This document shows, piece after piece, positions 1 through 5,231 of a stretch of 5,231 nucleotides of DNA; the stretch's first letter is position 1; each line of letters begins with the position of its first letter. The DNA comes from Bacillota bacterium. Its GTDB lineage: Bacteria; Bacillota; Clostridia; Acetivibrionales; DTU013. Location of the stretch: contig JAEYRB010000055.1 in the NCBI GenBank assembly GCA_023409735.1, positions 1-5,231 on the forward strand, written 5' to 3'. The notes under the pieces are model-generated. The model was not told the DNA's origin and made no database searches. It was given only the letters and a program-made list of their open reading frames with translations. A program made the translations under genes and the position numbers.

Positions 1-7
1 AGCATAA

Positions 8-13
8 CCTCTC
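8..13 (-). promoter_or_regulatory. Possible ribosome binding site of the next gene beyond rsmG
   Basis: GAGAGG follows directly after the rsmG TGA stop on the minus strand. An ATG occurs at 3-5, only 2 bases after it, which is too close for normal initiation, so any real start is probably just outside the window. By synteny the next genes could be of the parA/parB type, but nothing here shows it. Confidence 0.25.
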
Positions 14-730
14 TCAAATCAACGGCTCCTTTGACGGCTTGCCTGCTTTTCTTGGGTATTTTGTCGGCGTCTGTCGCAACTTCCTTATAACTATAATATT
101 ACGTTTCATATCACTTCCAGGCAGATAGAATTCCTTTACTTCCTCTATAGTGCCTCCCAATATATTAAGCGCCTTTCCGGCTTCATCTGTATCTGATATG
201 CTGCTGCCCTTCATTGCAATAAATATACCGCCTGTCCTTACTAATGGCATACAGTATTCCAAGAGCACCGGAAGTGCAGCAACTGCCCTGGCAGTTACAG
301 CATCAAATTGCTCACGATACTTTGGGGAATTCCCTGCATCCTCCGCCCTTGAGTGAAGTGCAGTTATTTTTTCCATATTAAGCTCATTTATTACTCTATT
401 TAAGAAACCTACTCTTTTCTCAAGTGAATCCAGCAGCACGACCTCCAGATCAGGCTTTGCTATCTTCACAGGTAGTCCGGGAAAACCGGCTCCTGTTCCA
501 ACATCAATAAGCGTTTTGCTATTATTAAGAAAAGGAATAATACTCAAAGAATCAACAAAATGCTTTAATACTACGTCTTTATCCTCCTCAATAGCTGTAA
601 GATTGATTTTTTGGTTCCATTCTAAAAGCAACTCCTTATATACAGTGAAAGCTGATAGTTTCTCTTCACTAAGCTGAACTCCGAATTGTGCAGCTCCATC
701 CTTAAGCAGCATATCTAAATACTTTTCCAT
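14..730 (-). CDS. rsmG: 16S rRNA (guanine-N7)-methyltransferase RsmG (GidB)
   Basis: This 238-residue cytosolic protein is predicted to use S-adenosylmethionine to methylate N7 of G527 (E. coli numbering) in the 530 loop of 16S rRNA. Seen in the sequence: the family motif NLTAI at residues 43-47, the Rossmann-type SAM-binding loop DVGTGAGFPGLP at 76-87, the VTARAVA segment at 145-151, MKG at 173-175, and the basic C-terminal block TPTKYPRKAGKPSKEPL at 221-237. Length matches the usual 210-240 residues, so it looks complete. The ATG lies 5 bases after the mnmG stop. An AAGGGA Shine-Dalgarno-like site at 740-745, inside the last mnmG codons, is 9 bases upstream, which suggests translational coupling with mnmG. 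Known of the family: loss often gives low-level streptomycin resistance. The assignment is very secure. Confidence 0.97.
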   Translation of the reverse strand: MEKYLDMLLKDGAAQFGVQLSEEKLSAFTVYKELLLEWNQKINLTAIEEDKDVVLKHFVDSLSIIPFLNNSKTLIDVGTGAGFPGLPVKIAKPDLEVVLLDSLEKRVGFLNRVINELNMEKITALHSRAEDAGNSPKYREQFDAVTARAVAALPVLLEYCMPLVRTGGIFIAMKGSSISDTDEAGKALNILGGTIEEVKEFYLPGSDMKRNIIVIRKLRQTPTKYPRKAGKPSKEPLI

Positions 731-735
731 ATTGT

Positions 736-2640
736 CTAGTCCCTTCTTTCTGTCTGTTCCAAGTATATCAGAAGTACCGATATGTCTGCCGGTGATACTC
801 CGGATATTCTGGAGGCCTGTCCTACAGAATCAGGCTTTACCTTTGCCAGCTTCTGTCTTGCCTCCAGCCTGAGCCCATGAATACTATTATAGTCAATATC
901 ATGGGGTAGTTGTTTTCTTTCAAGTTTTTTAAACTGCTTTACCTGAATAATCTGTCTTTTAATATATCCTTCATATTTAATAGAGATCTCAACCTGTTGA
1001 GCTATAGCATCATAGCCTCTCTTATTGTTGTTTTTCATATATTCAGGCCTCTCAGCGTCAAGCTCAGCCAGATCCTCATATGTTATCTCAGGCCTGCGCA
1101 TAAGCTCTGCAAGGCTGATACCTGTCTTTATAGGAGTGCTGGATCTTTCAACGAGAAACCTATTCACTTCATCAGATGGCGATAAATGTGTTTTCTCCAT
1201 CCTTTGAATTTCATTTTCTATTTTTTCTTTTTTCTTAATGAATCTGTCGTACCTCTCACTACTTATAAGACCGATCTCATAACCCTTAGGAGTAAGCCTC
1301 ATGTCTGCGTTGTCTTGTCTGAGAAGAAGCCTGTACTCCGAGCGTGAGGTCATCATCCTGTATGGTTCAGAGGTACCTTTTGTAACAAGATCATCCACCA
1401 GTACACCTATATACGCTTCGGATCTGTCTAATATGAGCGGTGGTCTACTTTTTATCTTCTGGGCAGCATTAATACCGGCTATCAGGCCTTGCGCTGCAGC
1501 TTCCTCATAACCTGAGCTTCCATTTATCTGCCCTGCTGCAAATAATCCACCAATATTCTTGAACTCAAGACTAAGCTTTAGCTGTGTAGGATCAATACAA
1601 TCATACTCTATTGCATAAGCGCTTCTTGTTATGTGAACATTCTCCAAACCCGGCAGCGTTCTGACCATCTCTTCCTGAACATCCTCAGGAAGGCTGCTGG
1701 ACATACCCTGCAGATACATTTCCTGGGTACTTGTTCCCATTGGCTCTACAAAAACCTGATGCCTTTCTTTATCTGCAAAGCGAACAACCTTGTCTTCTAT
1801 AGACGGACAGTATCTCGGTCCCACACCTTTTATCATTCCTCCGTATAGCGGTGAACGATGCAGATTAGCATGTATAATATCGTGTGTATTTTTATTAGTG
1901 TATGTAAGATAACATGGAACCTGCTCAACATCTATTTCTTCATCATCAAAGGAGAATGGTATTATTACATCATCGCCCGTTTGCTCTTCCATTTTTGAAA
2001 AATCTATTGTATTACGGTTAAGGCGTGATGGCGTTCCTGTTTTAAAACGCATCAGCTCAATACCCTTTTCCCTCAGACTGTCGGAGAGCTTGTTAGCCGG
2101 AAATAGTCCATCGGGTCCACCGCTATAACTAACATCACCAATGATTATCTTACCCTTAAGATATGTCCCGGTTGTAAGTACTACAGCCTTACAGCCATAT
2201 TCCGCATTTGTATGAGTCCTAACTCCTGTAACATTGTTATTCTCATCCGTTAAAAGCTCAATAACTTCAGACTGCTTCACATGTAAATTTTCCTGACATT
2301 CGAGAACATTTTTCATCTCGATTTGGTATCTTCTTCTATCTATTTGAGCTCTTAGTGAATATACTGCCGGTCCCTTTGCAGAATTGAGTATCTTCGACTG
2401 TATAAGAGTCTTATCAGCGCATTTGCCCATCTCACCGCCAAGCGCGTCCAATTCTCTTACTAAATGTCCCTTAGCAGTGCCCCCTATACTGGGGTTGCAC
2501 GGCATGTTTGCTATGCTGTCAAGATTAATTGCAAAGACTATGGTTTTCATACCCAAACGCGAACAAGCCAGTGCAGCTTCACAACCGGCATGTCCGGCAC
2601 CGACAACGACAACGTCAAAATTTCCTGCCAAATATCCCAT
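736..2640 (-). CDS. mnmG: tRNA U34 carboxymethylaminomethyl synthesis FAD enzyme MnmG (GidA)
   Basis: This 634-residue protein is the FAD- and NADH-using partner of MnmE. The complex installs the (carboxymethyl)aminomethyl group at C5 of wobble uridine 34 in tRNAs reading split codon boxes. Seen: the N-terminal dinucleotide-binding loop GAGHAG at residues 14-19; MPCNPSIGG at 47-55 with the conserved Cys48; the GidA signature GPRYCPSIEDK at 274-284 with the second conserved Cys278; and the FAD-region block AGQINGSSGYEEAA at 369-382. The C-terminal part includes TSRSEYRLLLRQDNAD (431-446), typical of the family. Length and ends agree with full-length MnmG. The ATG is well chosen: AGGAGG at 2646-2651 lies 5 bases upstream, and the N-terminus MGYLAGNFDV matches the family start. 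It is followed by rsmG after 5 bases and preceded by a 133-base gap with two stem-loops. No defects seen. Confidence 0.98.
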   Translation of the reverse strand: MGYLAGNFDVVVVGAGHAGCEAALACSRLGMKTIVFAINLDSIANMPCNPSIGGTAKGHLVRELDALGGEMGKCADKTLIQSKILNSAKGPAVYSLRAQIDRRRYQIEMKNVLECQENLHVKQSEVIELLTDENNNVTGVRTHTNAEYGCKAVVLTTGTYLKGKIIIGDVSYSGGPDGLFPANKLSDSLREKGIELMRFKTGTPSRLNRNTIDFSKMEEQTGDDVIIPFSFDDEEIDVEQVPCYLTYTNKNTHDIIHANLHRSPLYGGMIKGVGPRYCPSIEDKVVRFADKERHQVFVEPMGTSTQEMYLQGMSSSLPEDVQEEMVRTLPGLENVHITRSAYAIEYDCIDPTQLKLSLEFKNIGGLFAAGQINGSSGYEEAAAQGLIAGINAAQKIKSRPPLILDRSEAYIGVLVDDLVTKGTSEPYRMMTSRSEYRLLLRQDNADMRLTPKGYEIGLISSERYDRFIKKKEKIENEIQRMEKTHLSPSDEVNRFLVERSSTPIKTGISLAELMRRPEITYEDLAELDAERPEYMKNNNKRGYDAIAQQVEISIKYEGYIKRQIIQVKQFKKLERKQLPHDIDYNSIHGLRLEARQKLAKVKPDSVGQASRISGVSPADISVLLIYLEQTERRD

Positions 2641-2645
2641 CTGTT

Positions 2646-2651
2646 CCTCCT
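2646..2651 (-). promoter_or_regulatory. Shine-Dalgarno site of mnmG
   Basis: A perfect AGGAGG lies 5 bases before the mnmG ATG. It fixes the start at 2640 and indicates strong independent translation initiation, in contrast with the weaker site of rsmG that is buried in the mnmG coding end. Confidence 0.85.
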
Positions 2652-2688
2652 ATATAACGAGGTATAATATGTCCCCAACTACACGGTT

Positions 2689-2712
2689 CTTATGCTTTTG
2701 TAAAAACATAAG
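2689..2712 (-). promoter_or_regulatory. Second stem-loop in the mnmG leader
   Basis: Read on the minus strand, CTTATGTTTT pairs with AAAGCATAAG around a four-base TACA loop, giving 10 bp including one G-T pair. On the plus strand the same position is an A-C mismatch, so the hairpin is better formed in the mRNA sense of mnmG. It lies about 37 bases upstream of the mnmG Shine-Dalgarno site and does not cover it. It is A/T-rich and of modest stability. A role in leader stability or attenuation is possible but unproven. Confidence 0.35.
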
Positions 2713-2737
2713 TGATAGTTACCAAATTAGTTTTCAG

Positions 2738-2761
2738 GCAGCGGGCATGTATCCCGGCTGC
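2738..2761 (-). promoter_or_regulatory. G/C-rich stem-loop just downstream of mnmE
   Basis: The arms GCAGCGGG (2738-2745) and CCCGGCTGC (2753-2761) pair over 8 bp with one bulged base and a 7-base loop. It starts 12 bases past the mnmE stop and is the most G/C-rich hairpin in the gaps. Neither strand shows a T-run after it (on the minus strand the next bases are CTGAAAACT), so it does not look like a classic intrinsic terminator. An mRNA-processing or 3'-end-protecting hairpin between mnmE and mnmG is possible. Confidence 0.4.
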
Positions 2762-2773
2762 AGCTTTAAGTCA

Positions 2774-4168
2774 CTATTTACCAATGCAAAAGCGGGAGAA
2801 AATCTCCCTTACCACATCTTCACTTACTGATTCACCTGTTACTTGTCCAAGGTATTCAGCGCTTTCTTTTATATCAATAGTTACGAAATCAAGTGGAACT
2901 CCTGCCTTATGTGCTTCCAAGGCCGAATTAAGAGTCTCTATAGCCATATCCAGCAGCTGCTTATGGCGTGCGTTTGTAACAAGTACCTCATTACTCGCAT
3001 ATATTTCTCCTTTTAAAAACAGTGCTTCAATTTGTTCCTTTAACTCATCAATTCCTGTTCCATCAAGCATTGATGCAGCTAAAGCAGGCTCGTCTGTTAT
3101 TTCTGCTATCTGCCTTCTTGCTTTATCAATAGCAGCTTCATCTGCCTTATCAGTCTTACTTATTATAATGATCTTCTTTTTATCTTTCAATGAATTTAAA
3201 ATTTCAATATCGAATGGAGATATCTGCTCCATGACATCAATTACATCAATTACGAGGTCTGCCTGTGAAGCTGCACTTCTTGCACGTTCAACCCCTATTG
3301 CCTCAACAGGATCCTTTGTCACCCTTATACCTGCTGTATCAAGGAATCTCACCGGTATCCCCTTAATATTAACATATTCTTCTATAATATCTCTCGTCGT
3401 CCCAGGTATATCGGTAACAATTGCACGATTGGTGCCTGTTAGCGTATTAAGCAGTGACGATTTACCTGCATTCGGCCTTCCAATTATTGCAGCCGTTATA
3501 CCTTCGCGAAGGAGTCTTCCTCGATCATAGCTTGATGCAATTTTATCAAGCTCTCTTAAAGCAGAGCACACACCCTTATATATTTCATCCCCCGTCACAT
3601 CCTCAATATCATGCTCAGGATAATCAACAACTGCTTCAATGTGAGCTATCAGCTCAATAAGCTTCTTGCGCACATTGCGAATATCTACAGAAAGCTTTCC
3701 CTCAAGCTGTGATGCAGCTGCCCGAGAGCCCTCATCAGTCTTTGCGTTTATTAGGTCTATAACCGCCTCAGCCTGTGCCAAATCCATTTTTCCATTTAGA
3801 AAAGCTCTTTTTGTAAATTCTCCCGGGCCTGCAGTTCGTGCTCCATTTTTAAGCAGAAGAGAAAGCACATTTTTTAAAACAACTATTCCTCCGTGACAAT
3901 TGATCTCCACAACATCTTCCCCGGTAAAGCTGTGGGGACCCTTCATTTTTATTAGAAGCACATCATCAAGCACTTGCTTACTATCAGGATCAACTATCCT
4001 CCCGTGAACAGCATAATGTGATCTAATTTCATCAAAAGACCTGCTGCTTTCAAAAGTTCTTTTCAAAATTTCAAAAGCTTCAGAACCGCTAACTCTAATT
4101 ATTCCTATGCCGCCGGTGCCATATGGAGTAGATATTGCTGCTATTGTTCCAGCTTGCTCATTAATCAT
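2774..4168 (-). CDS. mnmE: tRNA modification GTPase MnmE (TrmE/ThdF)
   Basis: This 464-residue potassium-activated GTPase works with MnmG in U34 modification. Seen: an N-terminal tetrahydrofolate-binding domain (about residues 1-119, beginning with the typical TIAAISTPYGTGGIGIIRVSG run), a helical domain interrupted by a G domain (about 216-378), and the C-terminal FCIGK ending (460-464) whose Cys461 is the family's conserved cysteine. G-domain motifs are G1 GRPNAGKS (230-237, with Asn233 as the expected K+ ligand), G2 GTTRD (256-260) and G3 DTAG (277-280). G4 reads SKTD (337-340) instead of the usual NKxD, and the G5 region AASMLDGTG (364-372) departs from the common SA-K/L form. Length is normal. 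The ATG has AAGGCGG at 4178-4184, 9 bases upstream. It follows jag after 247 bases, probably beyond a terminator, so it may have its own promoter, though none is convincing by eye. Confidence 0.97.
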   Translation of the reverse strand: MINEQAGTIAAISTPYGTGGIGIIRVSGSEAFEILKRTFESSRSFDEIRSHYAVHGRIVDPDSKQVLDDVLLIKMKGPHSFTGEDVVEINCHGGIVVLKNVLSLLLKNGARTAGPGEFTKRAFLNGKMDLAQAEAVIDLINAKTDEGSRAAASQLEGKLSVDIRNVRKKLIELIAHIEAVVDYPEHDIEDVTGDEIYKGVCSALRELDKIASSYDRGRLLREGITAAIIGRPNAGKSSLLNTLTGTNRAIVTDIPGTTRDIIEEYVNIKGIPVRFLDTAGIRVTKDPVEAIGVERARSAASQADLVIDVIDVMEQISPFDIEILNSLKDKKKIIIISKTDKADEAAIDKARRQIAEITDEPALAASMLDGTGIDELKEQIEALFLKGEIYASNEVLVTNARHKQLLDMAIETLNSALEAHKAGVPLDFVTIDIKESAEYLGQVTGESVSEDVVREIFSRFCIGK

Positions 4169-4263
4169 TTTGTAAAACCGCCTTTATTATTGAAGAATTC
4201 CCGTACGAATGATACGTATACATATAGGATATCTAATTTACCTTTATGCTCACAGTAGCACTC
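4169..4263 (-). other. A/T-rich leader immediately upstream of mnmE, no gene
   Basis: This stretch carries the mnmE ribosome binding site (AAGGCGG, 4178-4184) and a cluster of short palindromes: CGTACG (4202-4207), ATACGTAT (4212-4219), GTATAC (4216-4221) and GATATC (4228-4233). I looked for a minus-strand promoter. TTGATA at 4270-4275 is a good -35, but the nearest -10-like hexamer (CATAAA) is 21 bases away, so the pair is not convincing. No open frame with a ribosome binding site is seen. Confidence 0.4.
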
Positions 4264-4292
4264 TTGGATTATCAATAAAAATAATCTATAAA
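4264..4292 (+). promoter_or_regulatory. Possible sigma-A-type promoter pointing into the jag-mnmE gap on the plus strand
   Basis: TTGGAT (4264-4269) and TATAAA (4287-4292) are separated by exactly 17 bases of A/T-rich sequence. The -10 box matches the consensus at five of six positions; the -35 box matches only in TTG. Transcription would start near 4299-4301, at the run of G that opens the structured stretch ending in the stem-loop at 4359-4384. In an A/T-rich gap such matches arise by chance, so this is a weak call that gains some weight from the well-placed hairpin downstream. Confidence 0.3.
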
Positions 4293-4298
4293 AGACTA

Positions 4299-4391
4299 GG
4301 GGCATTGAGACCTGCTAGCCTTTTTAATGTATCCCTTTGGGCAACGCCATAACTCAAAAGAGGACAATATATAAATTGTCCTCTCAATTTT
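4299..4391 (+). ncRNA. Candidate small RNA, or else a structured leader/untranslated segment on the opposite strand
   Basis: Between a possible plus-strand promoter and the 10-bp stem-loop lies about 60 bases that are markedly richer in G and C than the surrounding gap. They contain several short self-complementary parts: CCC-TTT-GGG (4333-4341), GGC-AAC-GCC (4340-4348, overlapping and so mutually exclusive), TTGAG (4305-4309) against CTCAA (4353-4357), and GGGCATT (4300-4306) against AATG plus CCC (4326-4335 with a bulge). I compared it from memory with common riboswitches and small RNAs (T-box, SAM-I, c-di-GMP-I, preQ1, guanidine, TPP, SRP RNA, 6S RNA) and recognised none. The same segment read on the minus strand could be a structured region between jag and mnmE. 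Strand and function remain uncertain. Confidence 0.25.
4359..4384 (-). terminator. Stem-loop terminator candidate downstream of jag (possibly bidirectional)
   Basis: A perfect 10-bp inverted repeat (AGAGGACAAT / ATTGTCCTCT, arms 4359-4368 and 4375-4384) encloses a 6-base A/T loop. It begins about 31 bases after the jag stop. On the minus strand the stem is followed by TTTGAG, so with the last stem base there is a run of four T. On the plus strand it is followed by CAATTTT. Both tails are short, so efficiency may be partial in either direction, leaving room for read-through into mnmE. Only four of the ten pairs are G-C. Its place after jag fits the end of a yidC-jag transcript. Confidence 0.6.
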
Positions 4392-4403
4392 AACATTATG
4401 CTC

Positions 4404-4415
4404 TTTTAATTAAAA
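4404..4415. repeat. 12-bp perfect A/T palindrome touching the jag stop codon
   Basis: TTTTAATTAAAA is perfectly self-complementary and directly abuts the jag TAG. It has no loop and no G-C pairs, so it would not form a stable RNA hairpin. It may simply reflect A/T-rich composition or be a protein-binding dyad. No function is assigned. Confidence 0.3.
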
Positions 4416-5048
4416 CTATCTTCTTGAACCCTGCTTAAGAGTAATAACAACCTTCCTGTTTGGTTCCTCCCCTATACTGTGAGTATCAACCATGTTATTT
4501 GTTTGGAGGGTGGAATGAATTATTCTTCTTTCATATGGATTCATAGGTTCGAGTGTAACGCTCTTCCTATATTTTACGACCCTTTCTGCTAAACGCTCAG
4601 CAAGCTTGACAAGGGTGTCCTCTCTCTTCTGTCGATAATTTTCAATGTCCAGGATGACTCTCTTATAATCATCACTTTGTTTATTAACAACAAGACTTGT
4701 AAGGTATTGCAGTGCATCAAGAGTTTCTCCGCGTCTTCCTATTATAATGCCACTGTCCTTACCTGTTATTTTCAGCTGTATAGAATCCTCGTCCTCAAAT
4801 TTGTCTATGTCTACATCTACATTCATTTTTGACAGTATGTCCTCAAGAAATTGTACAGCTTCATCCGAACGAGAGCTTCTAAGTATAACTCTTACCTTCG
4901 CTGATTTGCTCCCGATGCCAAATATACCCTTATTTCCTTCTTCGAGCACTTCAACCTCAACGTCGTCAATGTCTGCACCAAGCTCTTCCAGCGCACAATC
5001 TATCGCTTCCTGCACTGTTCTCGCTGATTTTTCAATTATTTGATCCAT
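4416..5048 (-). CDS. jag: RNA-binding protein Jag/KhpB (SpoIIIJ-associated, KH and R3H domains)
   Basis: This 210-residue cytosolic protein is close in length to B. subtilis Jag. Seen, in order: a Jag-N domain (about residues 1-52) with the typical KGIFGIGSK at 40-48; an acidic linker (about 61-89); a type II KH domain (about 90-140) with the GRRG RNA-binding loop at 104-107 followed by ETLDALQYL; then an R3H domain (about 145-207) with the R-x3-H core at Arg174-His178 in NPYERRIIH. The family is known to bind RNA, in several Firmicutes together with the small KH protein KhpA, and has been linked to cell-wall elongation and division. Its RNA targets here cannot be read from the sequence. The gene lies 46 bases after the yidC candidate, so the two are probably co-transcribed. 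The ATG is preceded by GGAGGAGG at 5060-5067 with an 11-base spacing, slightly long, but no other start fits. Confidence 0.96.
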   Translation of the reverse strand: MDQIIEKSARTVQEAIDCALEELGADIDDVEVEVLEEGNKGIFGIGSKSAKVRVILRSSRSDEAVQFLEDILSKMNVDVDIDKFEDEDSIQLKITGKDSGIIIGRRGETLDALQYLTSLVVNKQSDDYKRVILDIENYRQKREDTLVKLAERLAERVVKYRKSVTLEPMNPYERRIIHSTLQTNNMVDTHSIGEEPNRKVVITLKQGSRR

Positions 5049-5059
5049 CTTACAAAACG

Positions 5060-5067
5060 CCTCCTCC
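5060..5067 (-). promoter_or_regulatory. Shine-Dalgarno site of jag
   Basis: GGAGGAGG offers two overlapping GGAGG cores, 11 and 14 bases before the jag ATG. The spacing is longer than the usual 5-9. The intervening TTG is followed at once by a stop, so it cannot be an alternative start, and the ATG at 5048 stands. Confidence 0.75.
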
Positions 5068-5094
5068 GTAGATGGTTAATATCAGTGGTTACTT

Positions 5095-5231
5095 TTATTT
5101 CTTGTACTTTTTATTCTTATTACCTTGTCCGGATTTTGCCGAACTGTTTTCTGATATCTTTTTAGCATTGCCATTTTCTATTTGCTTCTCGCCGCTGTTA
5201 AGTGCCTTTTCTGCAGCTCCATCATTTTTTC
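5095..5231 (-). CDS. yidC: C-terminal tail of a probable YidC/SpoIIIJ (Oxa1-family) membrane insertase, partial
   Basis: An open frame enters from the window's right edge and ends at a TAA (5095-5097), giving the last 44 residues of a protein. The visible part is entirely hydrophilic, rich in Lys, Asn, Ser and Gly, and ends GQGNKNKKYKK. It carries no catalytic motif and no membrane segment. The assignment therefore rests on position: in Firmicutes the gene immediately upstream of jag is nearly always yidC/spoIIIJ, whose product inserts membrane proteins with or without the Sec translocase, and such insertases often finish in a basic, disordered cytoplasmic tail that may contact ribosomes. The 46-base gap to jag supports one transcript. 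The alternative is an unrelated protein with a lysine-rich end, which is less likely given gene order. The five membrane helices expected of this family would lie outside the window. Confidence 0.75.
   Translation of the reverse strand, partial: KNDGAAEKALNSGEKQIENGNAKKISENSSAKSGQGNKNKKYKK

Noticed and set aside
2663..2668. A perfect TATAAT on the plus strand in the mnmG leader.
   Set aside because: There is no -35 box at 16-18 bases upstream, no TG extension, and it would fire against the operon into mnmE. Chance occurrence in A/T-rich sequence is more likely.
2384..2830. A plus-strand open frame (148 codons) spanning the mnmG start and the mnmE-mnmG gap.
   Set aside because: Most of it is antisense to mnmG; no ribosome binding site or domain was recognised, and its crossing of the gap is explained by a chance lack of stops.
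2712..3530. A long plus-strand open frame (272 codons) opposite mnmE.
   Set aside because: It is a shadow of the mnmE coding frame. The predicted protein is Ser/Ile/Leu-rich low-information sequence without a recognisable domain, whereas the minus strand encodes a complete MnmE.
4270..4275. TTGATA on the minus strand as a -35 box for an mnmE promoter.
   Set aside because: No acceptable -10 box lies at 16-19 bases; the nearest candidate, CATAAA, is 21 bases away.
4299..4358. Possible known riboswitch (SAM-I, guanidine-I or preQ1) because of fragments such as GGGCAAC, CTAGGGG and CTAGC.
   Set aside because: Each fragment lacks the rest of the conserved core and spacing of those families, and the downstream context offers no matching metabolic gene.
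4327..4374. A 15-codon plus-strand frame (ATG to TAA) inside the candidate small RNA, beginning MYPFGQRHN.
   Set aside because: There is no Shine-Dalgarno sequence ahead of it and its end runs into the stem-loop. A frame this short is expected by chance.

Overview
The window is a compact, one-directional block of chromosomal housekeeping genes, all on the minus strand. Read in the direction of transcription (high to low coordinates) it holds the 3' end of a probable yidC/spoIIIJ membrane insertase gene, then jag/khpB, mnmE (trmE), mnmG (gidA) and rsmG (gidB). This is the conserved order found beside oriC in Firmicutes (rpmH-rnpA-yidC-jag-mnmE-mnmG-rsmG, commonly followed by parA/parB). The A+T-rich base composition, strong purine-rich Shine-Dalgarno sites, and the presence of Jag and a Bacillus/Clostridium-type MnmG (MGY-AG-FDV-VGAGHAGCEAALA) point to a low-GC Gram-positive, most likely a member of the Clostridia. 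That placement is inferred from gene order and protein character, not from a database search.

Layout by position: 1-13 lies just past the rsmG stop and may hold the ribosome binding site of the next gene. 14-730 is rsmG. It sits 5 bases from mnmG (736-2640), so these two are almost certainly co-transcribed. 2641-2773 is a 133-base gap with two stem-loops ahead of mnmG. 2774-4168 is mnmE. 4169-4415 is a 247-base gap, unusually roomy for this block, holding a 10-bp stem-loop that probably ends the yidC-jag transcript, plus structured sequence and a possible plus-strand promoter. 4416-5048 is jag. 5095-5231 is the hydrophilic tail of the yidC candidate, cut by the window edge.

The genes serve translation and its quality. 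MnmE and MnmG together make the 5-carboxymethylaminomethyl (or aminomethyl) group on wobble uridine 34 of certain tRNAs. RsmG methylates 16S rRNA at G527 (E. coli numbering). Jag is a KH/R3H RNA-binding protein encoded next to the YidC-type insertase. No defence system, mobile element, CRISPR array, tRNA or rRNA is visible. The most notable points are the jag-mnmE gap with its possible small RNA, a serine in place of the usual asparagine in the MnmE G4 guanine-recognition motif, and two hairpins in the mnmG leader. I did not find a clearly new biological system here.
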